Source: Pseudomonas leptonychotis | GTDB taxonomy: Bacteria; Pseudomonadota; Gammaproteobacteria; Pseudomonadales; Pseudomonadaceae | Reading direction: 5' to 3' | DNA: 64,000 bases | Assembly (NCBI RefSeq): GCF_004920405.1 | Contig: NZ_RFLV01000002.1 | Span: 558,001-622,000, forward strand | Shown: in pieces, positions 36,570-45,485 of the stretch | Numbering within the stretch: the stretch's first letter is position 1 | Layout of the letters: each line of letters opens with the position of its first letter | Position numbers and translations under genes: made by a program | The notes under the pieces: generated by a model | Told to the model about the DNA's origin: nothing | Databases searched by the model: none | Seen by the model: only the letters and a program-made list of their open reading frames with translations

Positions 36570-36855
36570 CTAGCGTTGGCAGACTGACTTGAGCACCACA
36601 ATGCGCTGACCGTGCAAACGGGCTAGCTCAATAACCTCAAGCGTACCGTCCGAGCCGGCGACTTGCTGACCTCAACCTATTTGCCTGAAGCCGGTTAGCC
36701 CTGAATACGCTGATCAAACCCCCCAGAACGTCGCACAGAAACAGGCCAACTTGGTGCAACAGGACGATGGCATGCTCTGCGAGGACGCCAACCAACAGTT
36801 CCTCTGCCGAGTTGAAAGGCACCGCCTCAACCGACGGCACGCGAATGCTATCCAA
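36570..36855 (-). pseudogene. Small decayed or frameshifted gene
   Basis: From TTG 36855, preceded by GAGG at the end of the upstream gene, a frame reads DSIRVPSVEAVPFNSAEELL and onward to about 36690. A second frame from about 36671 continues with GQQVAGSDGTLEVIELARLH and QRIVVLKS to a stop at 36570. The two frames differ by one base and together look like one protein of about 95 residues. I do not recognise the family. It appears broken by an indel, or a sequencing error. Confidence 0.35.
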
Positions 36856-36862
36856 AGCGGCC

Positions 36863-37435
36863 TCAGTTGAGCCGATAGCGCGCCAGCTCGGTCGGCGTCA
36901 GCACACGCAGGCGCCGCGGATCGGTACTGTTGATCGCCTCAAGCAGTTCAAGCGGAATCTGCATTTCCTTGAAATAGGCCGCCTGGTTGGACTTGGCCGC
37001 GCCGGCGCTTGATGCCGAATGCACAGAATCACTGCCCGAATAATACGGTCGATGAATAGCCACAGGCCCACGCACGGTTTTAGCATGGCCAGCGGCCAGC
37101 AAATACACGCAACTGCCCTGACATAAACCAGTGGAGGGGACCAAAGCATCGAACCCCGTCTCACGCAGCAAGCGCCCCATGCGAATGGCCTCACTGACAC
37201 TGCCACCGATGCTATCGAGCATGACGATTTTCTTCGCATACTTGCCGGGGTTGCCTTTGATACCCTTGAGCAGCGCCTCGTAATCACCCGGCACAATATC
37301 CTCAGAGACCTTGGCGACGAGAATCGGCCCGAGACGCTTATGCTGCCCGGCCTGCACCTCGACCTTGGCCAACGCGGCGCTCGAACACAGCGCCGCAGCG
37401 CAGATAATCACAACCTGAAACAGAGTACGCCTCAT
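36863..37435 (-). CDS. Secreted ClpP/crotonase-fold protein (COG3904-like)
   Basis: This 190-residue protein has a signal peptide (RRTLFQVVIICAAALCSSAALA). The fold signature is IVMLDSIGGSVSEAIRMGRL followed by TGLCQGSCVYLLAAGHAKTV, where the serine in QGSCVYLLA occupies the nucleophile position of ClpP-like proteases. HRPYYSG may supply the histidine. Such proteins are found in the periplasm; activity is untested. The decayed small gene is translationally coupled downstream. Confidence 0.75.
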   Translation of the reverse strand: MRRTLFQVVIICAAALCSSAALAKVEVQAGQHKRLGPILVAKVSEDIVPGDYEALLKGIKGNPGKYAKKIVMLDSIGGSVSEAIRMGRLLRETGFDALVPSTGLCQGSCVYLLAAGHAKTVRGPVAIHRPYYSGSDSVHSASSAGAAKSNQAAYFKEMQIPLELLEAINSTDPRRLRVLTPTELARYRLN

Positions 37436-37602
37436 AAACCCGGTAAATCCTTAAGCGATGCGGTCAACGGATGGGGAAGATACCTGTTGCCGGCCAATCG
37501 CGCATAATTTGCAGCGATTAGCACATGCCTCGGCAAACCCGGCCTGCCGCCCCCCTGAGCAACGCCGCTACCACCTGATCAAGCGAGAAACCTGTGGCCC
37601 CG

Positions 37603-38139
37603 ATGTTCGAAATCCAGCAGCTCAATCCTGAAACCTACCGCCAGCAAACCCGGCGCAGCACCTTGACCATCGCAGCGGTATTTATCGCCCTGGCCATGCT
37701 GCTGTCGAGCAGCGCCGTATTGCTATTCGGCACGCCAGGTGGCGACAACTTTCGCTGGAACCTCGGTGGGGTTATCGCCGCATTAGTACTGACCGTAGCC
37801 CTAGTGCGCGGGCTGCTCTGGCCACAGCCCTTTATGGCCGCCGCCGTGTACGGCTGGCGCCTCAAGCGCAGCCTGATGCGCGTGACCAACCTGATGCACC
37901 ACGTCAAAGTCGGCGTCGCGGCTCGCGACCCCGCCGCCATGCAGCTGTTGCGCTTTTACCACCTAGGCCTGACCCAAATGCACCAACTGGACGGTAACTC
38001 CAGCGCCCTCAGTGAGGTGGTCGCAGAGATCAATCGACACAGGGAGCGCATGGAAGAGCTGGGCATGGAAACCAATCAACCGGGACTAACCCCAGCATGG
38101 CTTGAAGCCGTCAGAAAGTTCCAACCACTGCCGCATTAA
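37603..38139 (+). CDS. DUF3087 family membrane protein
   Basis: This 178-residue protein has two transmembrane helices (TLTIAAVFIALAMLLSSSAV and LGGVIAALVLTVALVRGLLW), then a cytoplasmic helical tail including MQLLRFYHLGLTQMHQLDGN. This pattern is DUF3087. The start is ATG 37603; a GTG at 37594 would add three residues. The function is unknown. Confidence 0.8.
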   Translation: MFEIQQLNPETYRQQTRRSTLTIAAVFIALAMLLSSSAVLLFGTPGGDNFRWNLGGVIAALVLTVALVRGLLWPQPFMAAAVYGWRLKRSLMRVTNLMHHVKVGVAARDPAAMQLLRFYHLGLTQMHQLDGNSSALSEVVAEINRHRERMEELGMETNQPGLTPAWLEAVRKFQPLPH

Positions 38140-38174
38140 TGCGGCTAAAGGCCGCAATGCAGCGAACCGAAGCT

Positions 38175-38420
38175 CTAGTCAGGCCGCTGGAGCTTAACGC
38201 GGATGAAGTTTCGATCCCGATTGCTGGCCGCCTTGAATTTGCTGTCGTCGATGGCAATCAGTGCTTCCGAGAACAATCCCACCAGCTGACACAGCATCAC
38301 AAATTGAAGACAAACAGCGCGAATTACCTTGCCGTTGTCTTTGCGAAAATTGGCGATGGTTTTGAAGTCGGGCATCGAGCGCCCAGTCAGCCACATTAAC
38401 TCGACGTTACGCTGAGCCTC
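38175..38420 (-). pseudogene. IS1182-family transposase remnant
   Basis: The frame reads EAQRNVELMWLTGRSMPDFK, then a FRKDNGK motif and ALIAIDDSKFKAASNRDRNF, which matches the N-terminal region of IS1182-type transposases. Only about 80 residues remain, bounded by stops on both sides; the DDE catalytic domain and terminal inverted repeats are gone. It marks an insertion and deletion event at the edge of the OsmU operon. Confidence 0.8.
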
Positions 38421-38510
38421 TCATTCAGGGTGGCCACTGGACTGGAAGCGGTTGAGATAACCCTAGATATAAATCTTCAGTCAGTCAGTCAGCTGGATGG
38501 TAAGTATGGC

Positions 38511-39254
38511 TCAACGTGCCCAGTCTACGCGCCGGGCCACCCGCTCAAACCCCATATCCACTACCACGGCCAACATGCCAACAACCACTGCGCCTTGCAG
38601 CACATAGGCTGTATTGAAGCCGCTCAAACCCACGATGATGGGCGAGCCCAGTGTTTTGGCCCCCACGGTCGAGGCAATGGCTGCAGTACCAATATTAATG
38701 ATCACCGAGGTGCGCACACCCGACAGCCAAACCGGCAAGGCCAGCGGCCCCTCCACCTGATAAAGACGCTGCCAGGGCGACAGCCCCATGCCGCTGGCCG
38801 CCTGCATCGCGGAGCCAGGTACGGCTTGTATGCCCGTTATTGTGCCCTGCACAACCGGCAGCAGCCCATACAGTGACAGCGCGATCAAAGCGGGCAATTC
38901 ACCAAAGCCAACCGCAGGTACAGCCAACGCCAACACCGCCACCGGCGGCAGTGTTTGCCCCATGGACACCAACGTTTCCAGCGTTGGACGAAAGGCTCGG
39001 CCGCTGGGGCGAGTTACCCAGATCCCGGCCAGTGTGCCCAGCAGAACAGAAACCGCAGCCGACACCGCCACCAGCAACAGGTGCTGCCATAGCAACTGGG
39101 TAAAAGGTTCCTGGAGGTATACCGGGCGCTCCAACTGAGGGAACAGGCTGGCGAAGAGCGGTTCGCTGTGCGGCAAGCTCACCACTAAGGCTGCTAACAG
39201 CAACGTGGCCCATAACAGCTTGTCGCCTAGCCATGCATGACTCAACTTAAGCAT
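38511..39254 (-). CDS. osmW: Osmoprotectant ABC transporter permease (OsmW/YehW-type)
   Basis: This 247-residue permease of the OpuC/OsmU class has VSMGQTLPPVAVLALAVP and the loop QAASGMGLSPWQRLYQVEGP. ATG 39254 overlaps the stop codon of the ATPase gene by eight bases, so it is coupled. It is the last gene of a four-gene minus-strand operon for glycine betaine or related osmoprotectants. Confidence 0.9.
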   Translation of the reverse strand: MLKLSHAWLGDKLLWATLLLAALVVSLPHSEPLFASLFPQLERPVYLQEPFTQLLWQHLLLVAVSAAVSVLLGTLAGIWVTRPSGRAFRPTLETLVSMGQTLPPVAVLALAVPAVGFGELPALIALSLYGLLPVVQGTITGIQAVPGSAMQAASGMGLSPWQRLYQVEGPLALPVWLSGVRTSVIINIGTAAIASTVGAKTLGSPIIVGLSGFNTAYVLQGAVVVGMLAVVVDMGFERVARRVDWAR

Positions 39255-40233
39255 GGTGCATGCTGCCTTCGATCCCCTCTTGCGTGCCAATGTGCGAATG
39301 CTTAAAGAGGTCGGCCGCGTGCAGCACCCCAGCGTGGGTGCCCGTAACGTCTAGCAGATTAAGACGGTTACAACCGTGCAGTGCCAGGGCCGATACGGCC
39401 TCGCGCAGGGTGGCACTGATGGGCAGGCTGGGGGCGTTTTCTGGCGCCCCAACTCGCGCCAGACTGCCTACGCCTTGCAATGACAATAGTTTGATACCTA
39501 GATCGCTGCGCCCGACAAAATCGGCCACCCGCTCGCTGGCCGGCTGGCTAAGAAGTGCCAGCGGTGAGCCAACCTGGAGGATACGGCCCTGCTCTAGCAA
39601 CACAATTTGTGTGCCCAGCCGAAGCGCCTCATCAATATCATGCGTCACCATGACAATGGTCTTGCCGGACGCTTGATGAATCCGCTTCACCTCATCTTGC
39701 AGCGCTGCGCGAATCAGCGGGTCCAGCGCACCGAAGGGTTCATCCATAAGCAGCACATCGGGGTCACCCGCCAAGGCGCGGGCCACACCTACACGCTGCT
39801 GCTGCCCACCCGACAACTGGTGTGGGTAACGCGGCCCATAGGCGGCAGGGTCCAAGTCAAACAGGCTCAGTAACTCGGCTACTCGCGCAGTAATACGTTC
39901 GCGCGACCAGCCGAGCATCGTCGGCACCACGCCAATATTGCGCGCCACCGTCCAGTGCGGGAACAGCCCCACCGACTGAATCACATAACCCATGCGTAAG
40001 CGCAGCTCACGTACCGGCATGCGCGCCATATCTTGCCCATCCAACAGCAGGGTGCCGGTATCAGGCTGTTCCATGCGGTTAATCATTTTCAGCAAAGTCG
40101 ATTTACCCGACCCTGAGGCACCAATCAGCACCACCAGCTCACCGCGACCAATAGACAGACTTACATCGTCCAGCGCTTTAGGCGCGTCAGGTGTATGGCC
40201 ATAGGTCTTTGAAACGTTTTTAAATTCGATCAC
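39247..40233 (-). CDS. osmV: Osmoprotectant ABC transporter ATP-binding protein (OsmV/YehX-type)
   Basis: This 328-residue ATPase has Walker A IGASGSGKSTLL, signature LSGGQQQRVGVARALA, Walker [13 protein letters not shown] and switch histidine VTHDIDEAL. The C-terminal region after about 240 carries a CBS-like segment (SATLREAVSALALHGCNRL), typical of OpuCA/OsmV. Its stop and the osmW start overlap, and its start overlaps the end of osmY. Confidence 0.93.
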   Translation of the reverse strand: MIEFKNVSKTYGHTPDAPKALDDVSLSIGRGELVVLIGASGSGKSTLLKMINRMEQPDTGTLLLDGQDMARMPVRELRLRMGYVIQSVGLFPHWTVARNIGVVPTMLGWSRERITARVAELLSLFDLDPAAYGPRYPHQLSGGQQQRVGVARALAGDPDVLLMDEPFGALDPLIRAALQDEVKRIHQASGKTIVMVTHDIDEALRLGTQIVLLEQGRILQVGSPLALLSQPASERVADFVGRSDLGIKLLSLQGVGSLARVGAPENAPSLPISATLREAVSALALHGCNRLNLLDVTGTHAGVLHAADLFKHSHIGTQEGIEGSMHHA

Positions 40234-41429
40234 TGCGCCAACTCCAGAGAGGGTGTGGCCGAACGGGCAAGCCTGATCAGCAGCTTGAATACACCATCGA
40301 CCAGCGCACCCAACACAACAATAGGCACCACCCCCAGCAACACCAGATCTTGAGCGCTGCTGAATAAACCTTCAAACATCAGGCTGCCCAAGCCACCCGC
40401 ACCAATAAGAGCCGTCACTGCGGCCAAGCCTACCGCCTGGATGCTCGCTGTGCGTACGCCGCCCAACACCACAGGCAGGGCTAAAGGTACCTGTGCCTGC
40501 CAAAATAACTGCCCTGGCGAAAAGCCCAAGCCTTGCGCCGCCTGCGTCACTGCCGACGGCACCTGCGCCAGCCCAGCCAACGTGCCACGCACTACCGGCA
40601 GCAGGCAGTACAGCGTGAGCGCCAACACACCCGGCGCGAGGCCTACCCCACTGATTCCGGCGCGACCCAGCGTCGGCCAACTCGCGGCTAGCCACGCCAG
40701 CGGCGCCATCAGCAGGCCAAACAGTGCAATAGAGGGAATGGTTTGAATGATATTCAGCAGCGGAAACATCGCGCGTCCGGCCCGCAGATAACGATGAGCG
40801 ACCCAGCCGAGTGGCAGGCCAATGACCAGCGTGAAGAACAGCGCCAGCGCCACGATCTGACAATGGCGTACAACAGCACGCCAGTACTCTTCGCTGCGGT
40901 TGGCATATTCCTTCATGATCGATAACTCATCGGCGCCACCGCTGGCGAGCAATAGTGCCAATGGTATTAACACTGCAGCGGCCACACCCAAGCGAGCCAG
41001 CGTGCGAGCGCGCAATGCTTGCAAGGCATCGGCCAGCACCAACCCCATCAACAGCCAGGCCAGCCACAAGCCGCTGCCCAGTGCTGTGCGAGCAAACGGC
41101 GTGTCCACTTGCACCACCTGAATAGCGTGGCGAGCAGCTAGCACACCGAGGCCCACACTAAGAACAGCAGCTGCAACCACACTGGCGCACAAGAAAGCAC
41201 GTCGAGACGGTGCTAGTGAGAGCAGAAATAGCCCGATCAGCAAGACAGCCAACACCCATACAGGGCCTTGGAGCAACGTAAAGAAAGAAACCGCTTCACC
41301 CGATACCAGCCGATTGGGCGCCACACGTACCAGTGGCAAGCACAACAACGCGCCCACAGCCATCAACGAGAGCGCCGCTTGTGCTGCCCGCCAGCGAGGC
41401 TGACCCACTGAGTTCAGGAGCTCAACCAC
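40230..41429 (-). CDS. yehY: Osmoprotectant ABC transporter permease (OsmY/YehY-type)
   Basis: This 399-residue permease has an extra N-terminal set of helices before the ABC core, as in YehY. The core shows NIIQTIPSIALFGLLMAPLA and QAAQGLGFSPGQLFWQAQVP. It lies between the binding protein and ATPase genes and overlaps the latter by four bases. Confidence 0.9.
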   Translation of the reverse strand: MVELLNSVGQPRWRAAQAALSLMAVGALLCLPLVRVAPNRLVSGEAVSFFTLLQGPVWVLAVLLIGLFLLSLAPSRRAFLCASVVAAAVLSVGLGVLAARHAIQVVQVDTPFARTALGSGLWLAWLLMGLVLADALQALRARTLARLGVAAAVLIPLALLLASGGADELSIMKEYANRSEEYWRAVVRHCQIVALALFFTLVIGLPLGWVAHRYLRAGRAMFPLLNIIQTIPSIALFGLLMAPLAWLAASWPTLGRAGISGVGLAPGVLALTLYCLLPVVRGTLAGLAQVPSAVTQAAQGLGFSPGQLFWQAQVPLALPVVLGGVRTASIQAVGLAAVTALIGAGGLGSLMFEGLFSSAQDLVLLGVVPIVVLGALVDGVFKLLIRLARSATPSLELAQ

Positions 41430-41464
41430 CTTAGTTGGCCACCCAACGCACCCTCACCACCGGG

Positions 41465-42388
41465 CTACTTCAGCAGCCCATTAGACTTGAGGAAGTCAGA
41501 CGCCACTTTCTTCGCGTCTTGGCCTTCGAGTTGAATCTTGGCGTTCAGGCCTTGCAAGGTAGGGCCATCGAGCAATTTGAATACAGGCGCCAGCGTCTCT
41601 GCGATCGCAGGGTGTTGCTTGAGAACCGCTTCTCGAACAATCGGCGTGGGTGCATAAATAGGCTGCACACCTTTGGGGTCATCCAGAATCACCAACCCCA
41701 ATGCAGCAAGAGCGCCATCTGTGCCATAAGCCATAGCAGCATTGACCCCAGAGGTCTTTTCGCCGGCAGCACGAATCGTCACCGCGGTGTCGCCACCAGC
41801 CAACGTAAGCAATTGCTCAGGTTTGAGGGTGAAGTTATAAGCCGTTTGGAACGCGGGTAGCGCATCCGAACGCTCCACAAACTCTGCCGATGCAGCCAGC
41901 TTGAACTGCCCGCCTTTGCCCAGCCACTGGCTTAGGTCATCCAACGTTTTTAGTTGATTAGGCGTCGCCACATCTTTACGAATGGCAATCGCCCAAGTGT
42001 TGTTTGCAGGTGACGGTGTTAACCAAACAATTCTGTTCTGCTCGAAGTCCAACGCCTTCACGCGCTCGTAGCCAGCCTCAGCGTCTTTCCAAGCGGGGTT
42101 GGACTCTTCAGCAAAAATGAAGGCGCCGTTGCCCGTGTATTCGGGGTACAGGTCAATCTCACCGGCAGTCAGGGCGCCGCGCATCACCTTGGTGTTGCCT
42201 AGCCCCGACTTATTTTCGGTTTTGATGCCGTTGGCCTCCAGCACTAGCACAATCATGTTGCCGAGCAATTTACCCTCGGTGTCGATTTTGGAGCCCACGC
42301 GCACAGCAGGCGATGACTGAGCGAACACGCTGCCCACGGTGAGTAAGCCAGCCAAAAGTAGCGCGACCCTACGCTGCATGAGTGTCAT
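41465..42388 (-). CDS. osmF: Osmoprotectant-binding periplasmic protein (OsmX/YehZ-type)
   Basis: This 307-residue secreted protein has a signal peptide (QRRVALLLAGLLTVGSVFAQ). The OpuCC/YehZ hallmarks VRVGSKIDTEGKLLGNMIVL, RGALTAGEIDLYPEYTGNG and SPANNTWAIAIRKD are present. I chose ATG 42388 because AGGAG lies seven bases upstream. It is the first gene of the operon and delivers a quaternary amine to the permeases; the exact ligand is unknown. Confidence 0.93.
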   Translation of the reverse strand: MTLMQRRVALLLAGLLTVGSVFAQSSPAVRVGSKIDTEGKLLGNMIVLVLEANGIKTENKSGLGNTKVMRGALTAGEIDLYPEYTGNGAFIFAEESNPAWKDAEAGYERVKALDFEQNRIVWLTPSPANNTWAIAIRKDVATPNQLKTLDDLSQWLGKGGQFKLAASAEFVERSDALPAFQTAYNFTLKPEQLLTLAGGDTAVTIRAAGEKTSGVNAAMAYGTDGALAALGLVILDDPKGVQPIYAPTPIVREAVLKQHPAIAETLAPVFKLLDGPTLQGLNAKIQLEGQDAKKVASDFLKSNGLLK

Positions 42389-42568
42389 GGTGAGACTCCT
42401 GTAAGCAAAAAAATGACAATAACTGCCTTTCAAACGAAAACCCACCTGCAACCAACCGCTGCGTAGACGCACACCCAGTAGTGGACTGTTTACAGAGCAC
42501 CGCACTTCGCCTCTACAGACGCTCGCTTCACCTCTGCTGACAGCCTCTGAGTACATGCCATAACCAAA

Positions 42569-42877
42569 TCACAATTGCCTAAATAGTGCCGCTGCCAGTA
42601 TGCCGGCAGCGATCGCTGGCAACGGTTTTTTCACTATCAACATGGTTGCACCAGTGGTGAATAACGCCAGTCGAGCACCGTTATCGCCCTCAAGTGCCAT
42701 CGGGGCTAAAAGGGCAACCAGCACGGAACCGGACATAGCGCCGATGAACTGTTTTACACGGTAGCCAATGGGCACAAAGGACATCACATAAACGCCACCC
42801 CAACGAGTGGCCAGCGTCACCACAGCCATGACCAAGACAACAATCAGCGCACCATAGCCTGTGGTTTCAATGTTCAA
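42569..42877 (-). CDS. azlD: AzlD-family small membrane subunit (second copy)
   Basis: This 102-residue protein has four helices, including TLATRWGGVYVMSFVPIGYR and FIGAMSGSVLVALLAPMAL. I chose TTG 42877 because GGAGAG precedes it at five bases and it overlaps the end of azlC by 11 bases. It probably forms a branched-chain amino acid exporter with that AzlC. It is only distantly similar to the pair at 14.5-15.5 kb. Confidence 0.82.
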   Translation of the reverse strand: MNIETTGYGALIVVLVMAVVTLATRWGGVYVMSFVPIGYRVKQFIGAMSGSVLVALLAPMALEGDNGARLALFTTGATMLIVKKPLPAIAAGILAAALFRQL

Positions 42878-43583
42878 GTTTGCTCTCCGTGCAAAATACA
42901 CCTGCCACGCCGCCGGCCAATGCACCTACAACCACATGCGTGTTATCCGGCAAGTACCAATAGGCCAGTAAGGATGCACAGGCTGCCACGACCCAAATCA
43001 TCAATAGACGCAGGCTCTTTTCCCCTCCCGCCACCATGGCTAACAGGAAACACCCCATCACCATATCCAGCCCTAGACTCTTAGGGTCACTGATAAACCC
43101 GCCAAAACAGATGCCCAGCCAGGTTCCTGCTATCCAGAATGACCAAAGGGCCAAGCCGCCGCCAAACAAAATACCGATACCCGGTTGCTCGCGACTAAAG
43201 GCTTGTAAAGACATCGCCCAATTGGCGTCTGAAGCTACGAGCATCACACCATAGCGAGTTGCCGGCGGTAAATTACGTAGCCACGGGTAGAGCGTTGCCC
43301 CCATCAATAAATGCCGGGCATTAATGGCAAACACCGTAATCACAAGCGTGAGGATTGGGACCTCCCTCCCCCACAACTCCAATGCTGCGAACTGTGAGGC
43401 ACCCGCAAAAACCAGCGTGCTCATCGCCATAATCACGCTGTTATCCAAGCCGGTCTGCACAGCTGCCAGTCCGAAAGCCGCCCCGAATACGATGACAAAT
43501 ACCGAGATAGGCACGAGCTGCTTGAAACCCGCCCATACCGCCTGGCGATTGAATTCATGCAAGCTCGTATTAACATCTGACAT
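42867..43583 (-). CDS. azlC: AzlC-family branched-chain amino acid permease (second copy)
   Basis: This 238-residue membrane protein has VPISVFVIVFGAAFGLAAVQ, VFAGASQFAALELWG, FAINARHLLMGATLYPWL and SDANWAMSLQA, matching AzlC. It is translationally coupled to the AzlD gene after it. It lies in an accessory block of transporters bounded by an IS remnant and an integrase remnant. Confidence 0.88.
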   Translation of the reverse strand: MSDVNTSLHEFNRQAVWAGFKQLVPISVFVIVFGAAFGLAAVQTGLDNSVIMAMSTLVFAGASQFAALELWGREVPILTLVITVFAINARHLLMGATLYPWLRNLPPATRYGVMLVASDANWAMSLQAFSREQPGIGILFGGGLALWSFWIAGTWLGICFGGFISDPKSLGLDMVMGCFLLAMVAGGEKSLRLLMIWVVAACASLLAYWYLPDNTHVVVGALAGGVAGVFCTESKLEH

Positions 43584-43791
43584 GCCGCACCTCTCTACTC
43601 CTTGGAAATACTGAAATGGAGAGGTCGCCGTGGCTGGTTAGCGGTTACTGAGGCAGGCTCTCTGAGTGGAGTTTACATATAGATGAAACGCCACTGATTA
43701 AAACAGCCGTGAGTTTATAAACACACATTCTCCGTTTCCTCAGCGAACGAGGCGCTCTAATGTGTTTACTGTGTCAGGCATAACTCCATTT

Positions 43792-45171
43792 TCAACTTGG
43801 CATCAGACCCAACACGCCGATACACACAAGTACGGCGATAACCGGAATAAGCACCGTCACGACGAAGATGTCTTTGTAGGCCTGCTTATGGTTAAGGCCC
43901 ATGATCATCAACATGGCAATCACTGCGCCGCAATGCGGCAGTGAGTCCAGGCCGCCGGCGGCAATGTTAGCGATACGGTGGAGGACTTCAGGCTCCACCC
44001 CCATATCCAGGTACTTAGGTGCCAGAGTTTGCATAAAGATCTGCAGACCGCCGGAGGATGAACCCACAATCCCGGAAACCACACTGACCGAAGCGACAAT
44101 CGACAGTAGTGGCGGTAAGTCCACCGACAGTACCCAGTTAACGAACTGACTGAAACCTGTCGTTTGCGTAACTACGCTGCCAAAACCGATAACGGCAGCG
44201 GTATTGAGCAGCGGCATAATCGAGTCGTCAGCACCCTGCCCAAGCAGCGTGAAGGTGTTACGCCGTAATGCCGGGAACAACAGAATGGCCACTAGCGTCG
44301 CGATAACCAAAGCCAAGCTCGGCCAGATGATCGGCTGGCTCTGGCTGAAGCTCAGCATCTGACTGAACATGCCTTCGCTCGCGACCAAGCCACTGCTCAG
44401 CAGCAAGCGCGGCAGCATGATGACCCCTAACACGACAACAATCGGTAGCAGCGCCATGCCCCAATGCGGGCCAGCACCGGGCTCGCCAGCCATTTGCTCC
44501 ATACGCAAGTCCTGAGCATTAACCTCAAACCCTTCGCCGCGGGCCTGAGCAATGCGCCACTCGCGCTGCATATACAACATGCCGAGGCTGATCATCACCA
44601 CGCTGGCCAGCAGTCCAATCCCGGCACCGGCAAAAAGATCAGTACCGAGGGCATTGGAGGCGATTACGTTGTGAATCGACGGCGAGCCAGGTAATGCGGT
44701 CATGGTGAACGTACCTGAACCGAGTGCAGCCGCGGCGCAGAACAGCCGTTTAGGTAAATTAGCCTCACGCATGAGGGTAATGCCCAGTGGATACATGGTG
44801 AAAATCACCACAAACACGACTACGCCGCCATAGGTCAGCAAGGCACAGACCGCAACCGTCACCCACAACGTGCGCCGAATACCCAAGGTACGGGTAATTG
44901 CCTGAGCAATGCTGCTGGCGGCCTGACTCGCGGCCATCACCTTGCCGAAGATCGCACCACAGAGAAACAATACGAAAAATTTACCCGCGAAAGAGAACGC
45001 CCCCAGCGGCCCAAAGGGAAAATACTCAAGTAGCGTTTTGGGTATCTCAAGGTCGTTGGTTAGCGCAATCACCAGCGAACAAGCCAGCGCGGCAATTAAA
45101 ATATTGATTCCGCGCAGAGCCATCCAGATTAGTAATGCTAGCCCTACAAACAACCCTAAATTACCCAACAT
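43792..45171 (-). CDS. GntP-family permease
   Basis: This 459-residue membrane protein has about twelve helices. TMTALPGSPSIHNVIASNAL, AVIGFGSVVTQTTGFSQFVN and VSGIVGSSSGGLQIFMQTLA are GntP family signatures. GntP proteins import gluconate or other hydroxy acids with protons. The substrate is not evident here because no catabolic genes adjoin it. Confidence 0.88.
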   Translation of the reverse strand: MLGNLGLFVGLALLIWMALRGINILIAALACSLVIALTNDLEIPKTLLEYFPFGPLGAFSFAGKFFVLFLCGAIFGKVMAASQAASSIAQAITRTLGIRRTLWVTVAVCALLTYGGVVVFVVIFTMYPLGITLMREANLPKRLFCAAAALGSGTFTMTALPGSPSIHNVIASNALGTDLFAGAGIGLLASVVMISLGMLYMQREWRIAQARGEGFEVNAQDLRMEQMAGEPGAGPHWGMALLPIVVVLGVIMLPRLLLSSGLVASEGMFSQMLSFSQSQPIIWPSLALVIATLVAILLFPALRRNTFTLLGQGADDSIMPLLNTAAVIGFGSVVTQTTGFSQFVNWVLSVDLPPLLSIVASVSVVSGIVGSSSGGLQIFMQTLAPKYLDMGVEPEVLHRIANIAAGGLDSLPHCGAVIAMLMIMGLNHKQAYKDIFVVTVLIPVIAVLVCIGVLGLMPS

Positions 45172-45485
45172 AATTGCCTACCCTTATTGTTCTATGGCCA
45201 TAGCCTCACCCTAGTAGCGAGGTAATACAGTGCGTTTATAGAGCAGGGATAGCGCAAAAGGTAGGACTATAGGGTTTCTTTCTGGCTCTACCGCGCTTCA
45301 GTGTATGAGTCGTATAGGCAGCAGAAAAACAATAGCTGGCAAGGCGCCAAACCTATTAACCCACGGACACAAGCAGGCATTGATTGAAGACGCGCATGCA
45401 CACCTGATTGCTCTTCTGAACAGACGCTAAGCATTGAAGCCTGAGCTGAAACGTGGACGCTCAGCTCATTTTGTCCGCTGGACAT
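45172..45485. other. Intergenic stretch between two symporter genes
   Basis: No convincing gene in 314 bases. A 41-codon frame on the plus strand at 45305-45430 has no ribosome-binding site or known match. The part near 45172-45260 is likely the promoter region of the GntP gene. Confidence 0.4.

Noticed and set aside
38476..38496. Short CAGT tandem repeat near the IS1182 remnant
   Set aside because: Only three to four copies, explainable by chance or IS debris; not a CRISPR or VNTR.
45305..45430. 41-codon plus-strand frame between symporter genes
   Set aside because: No ribosome-binding site, no recognised family, and too short to judge.
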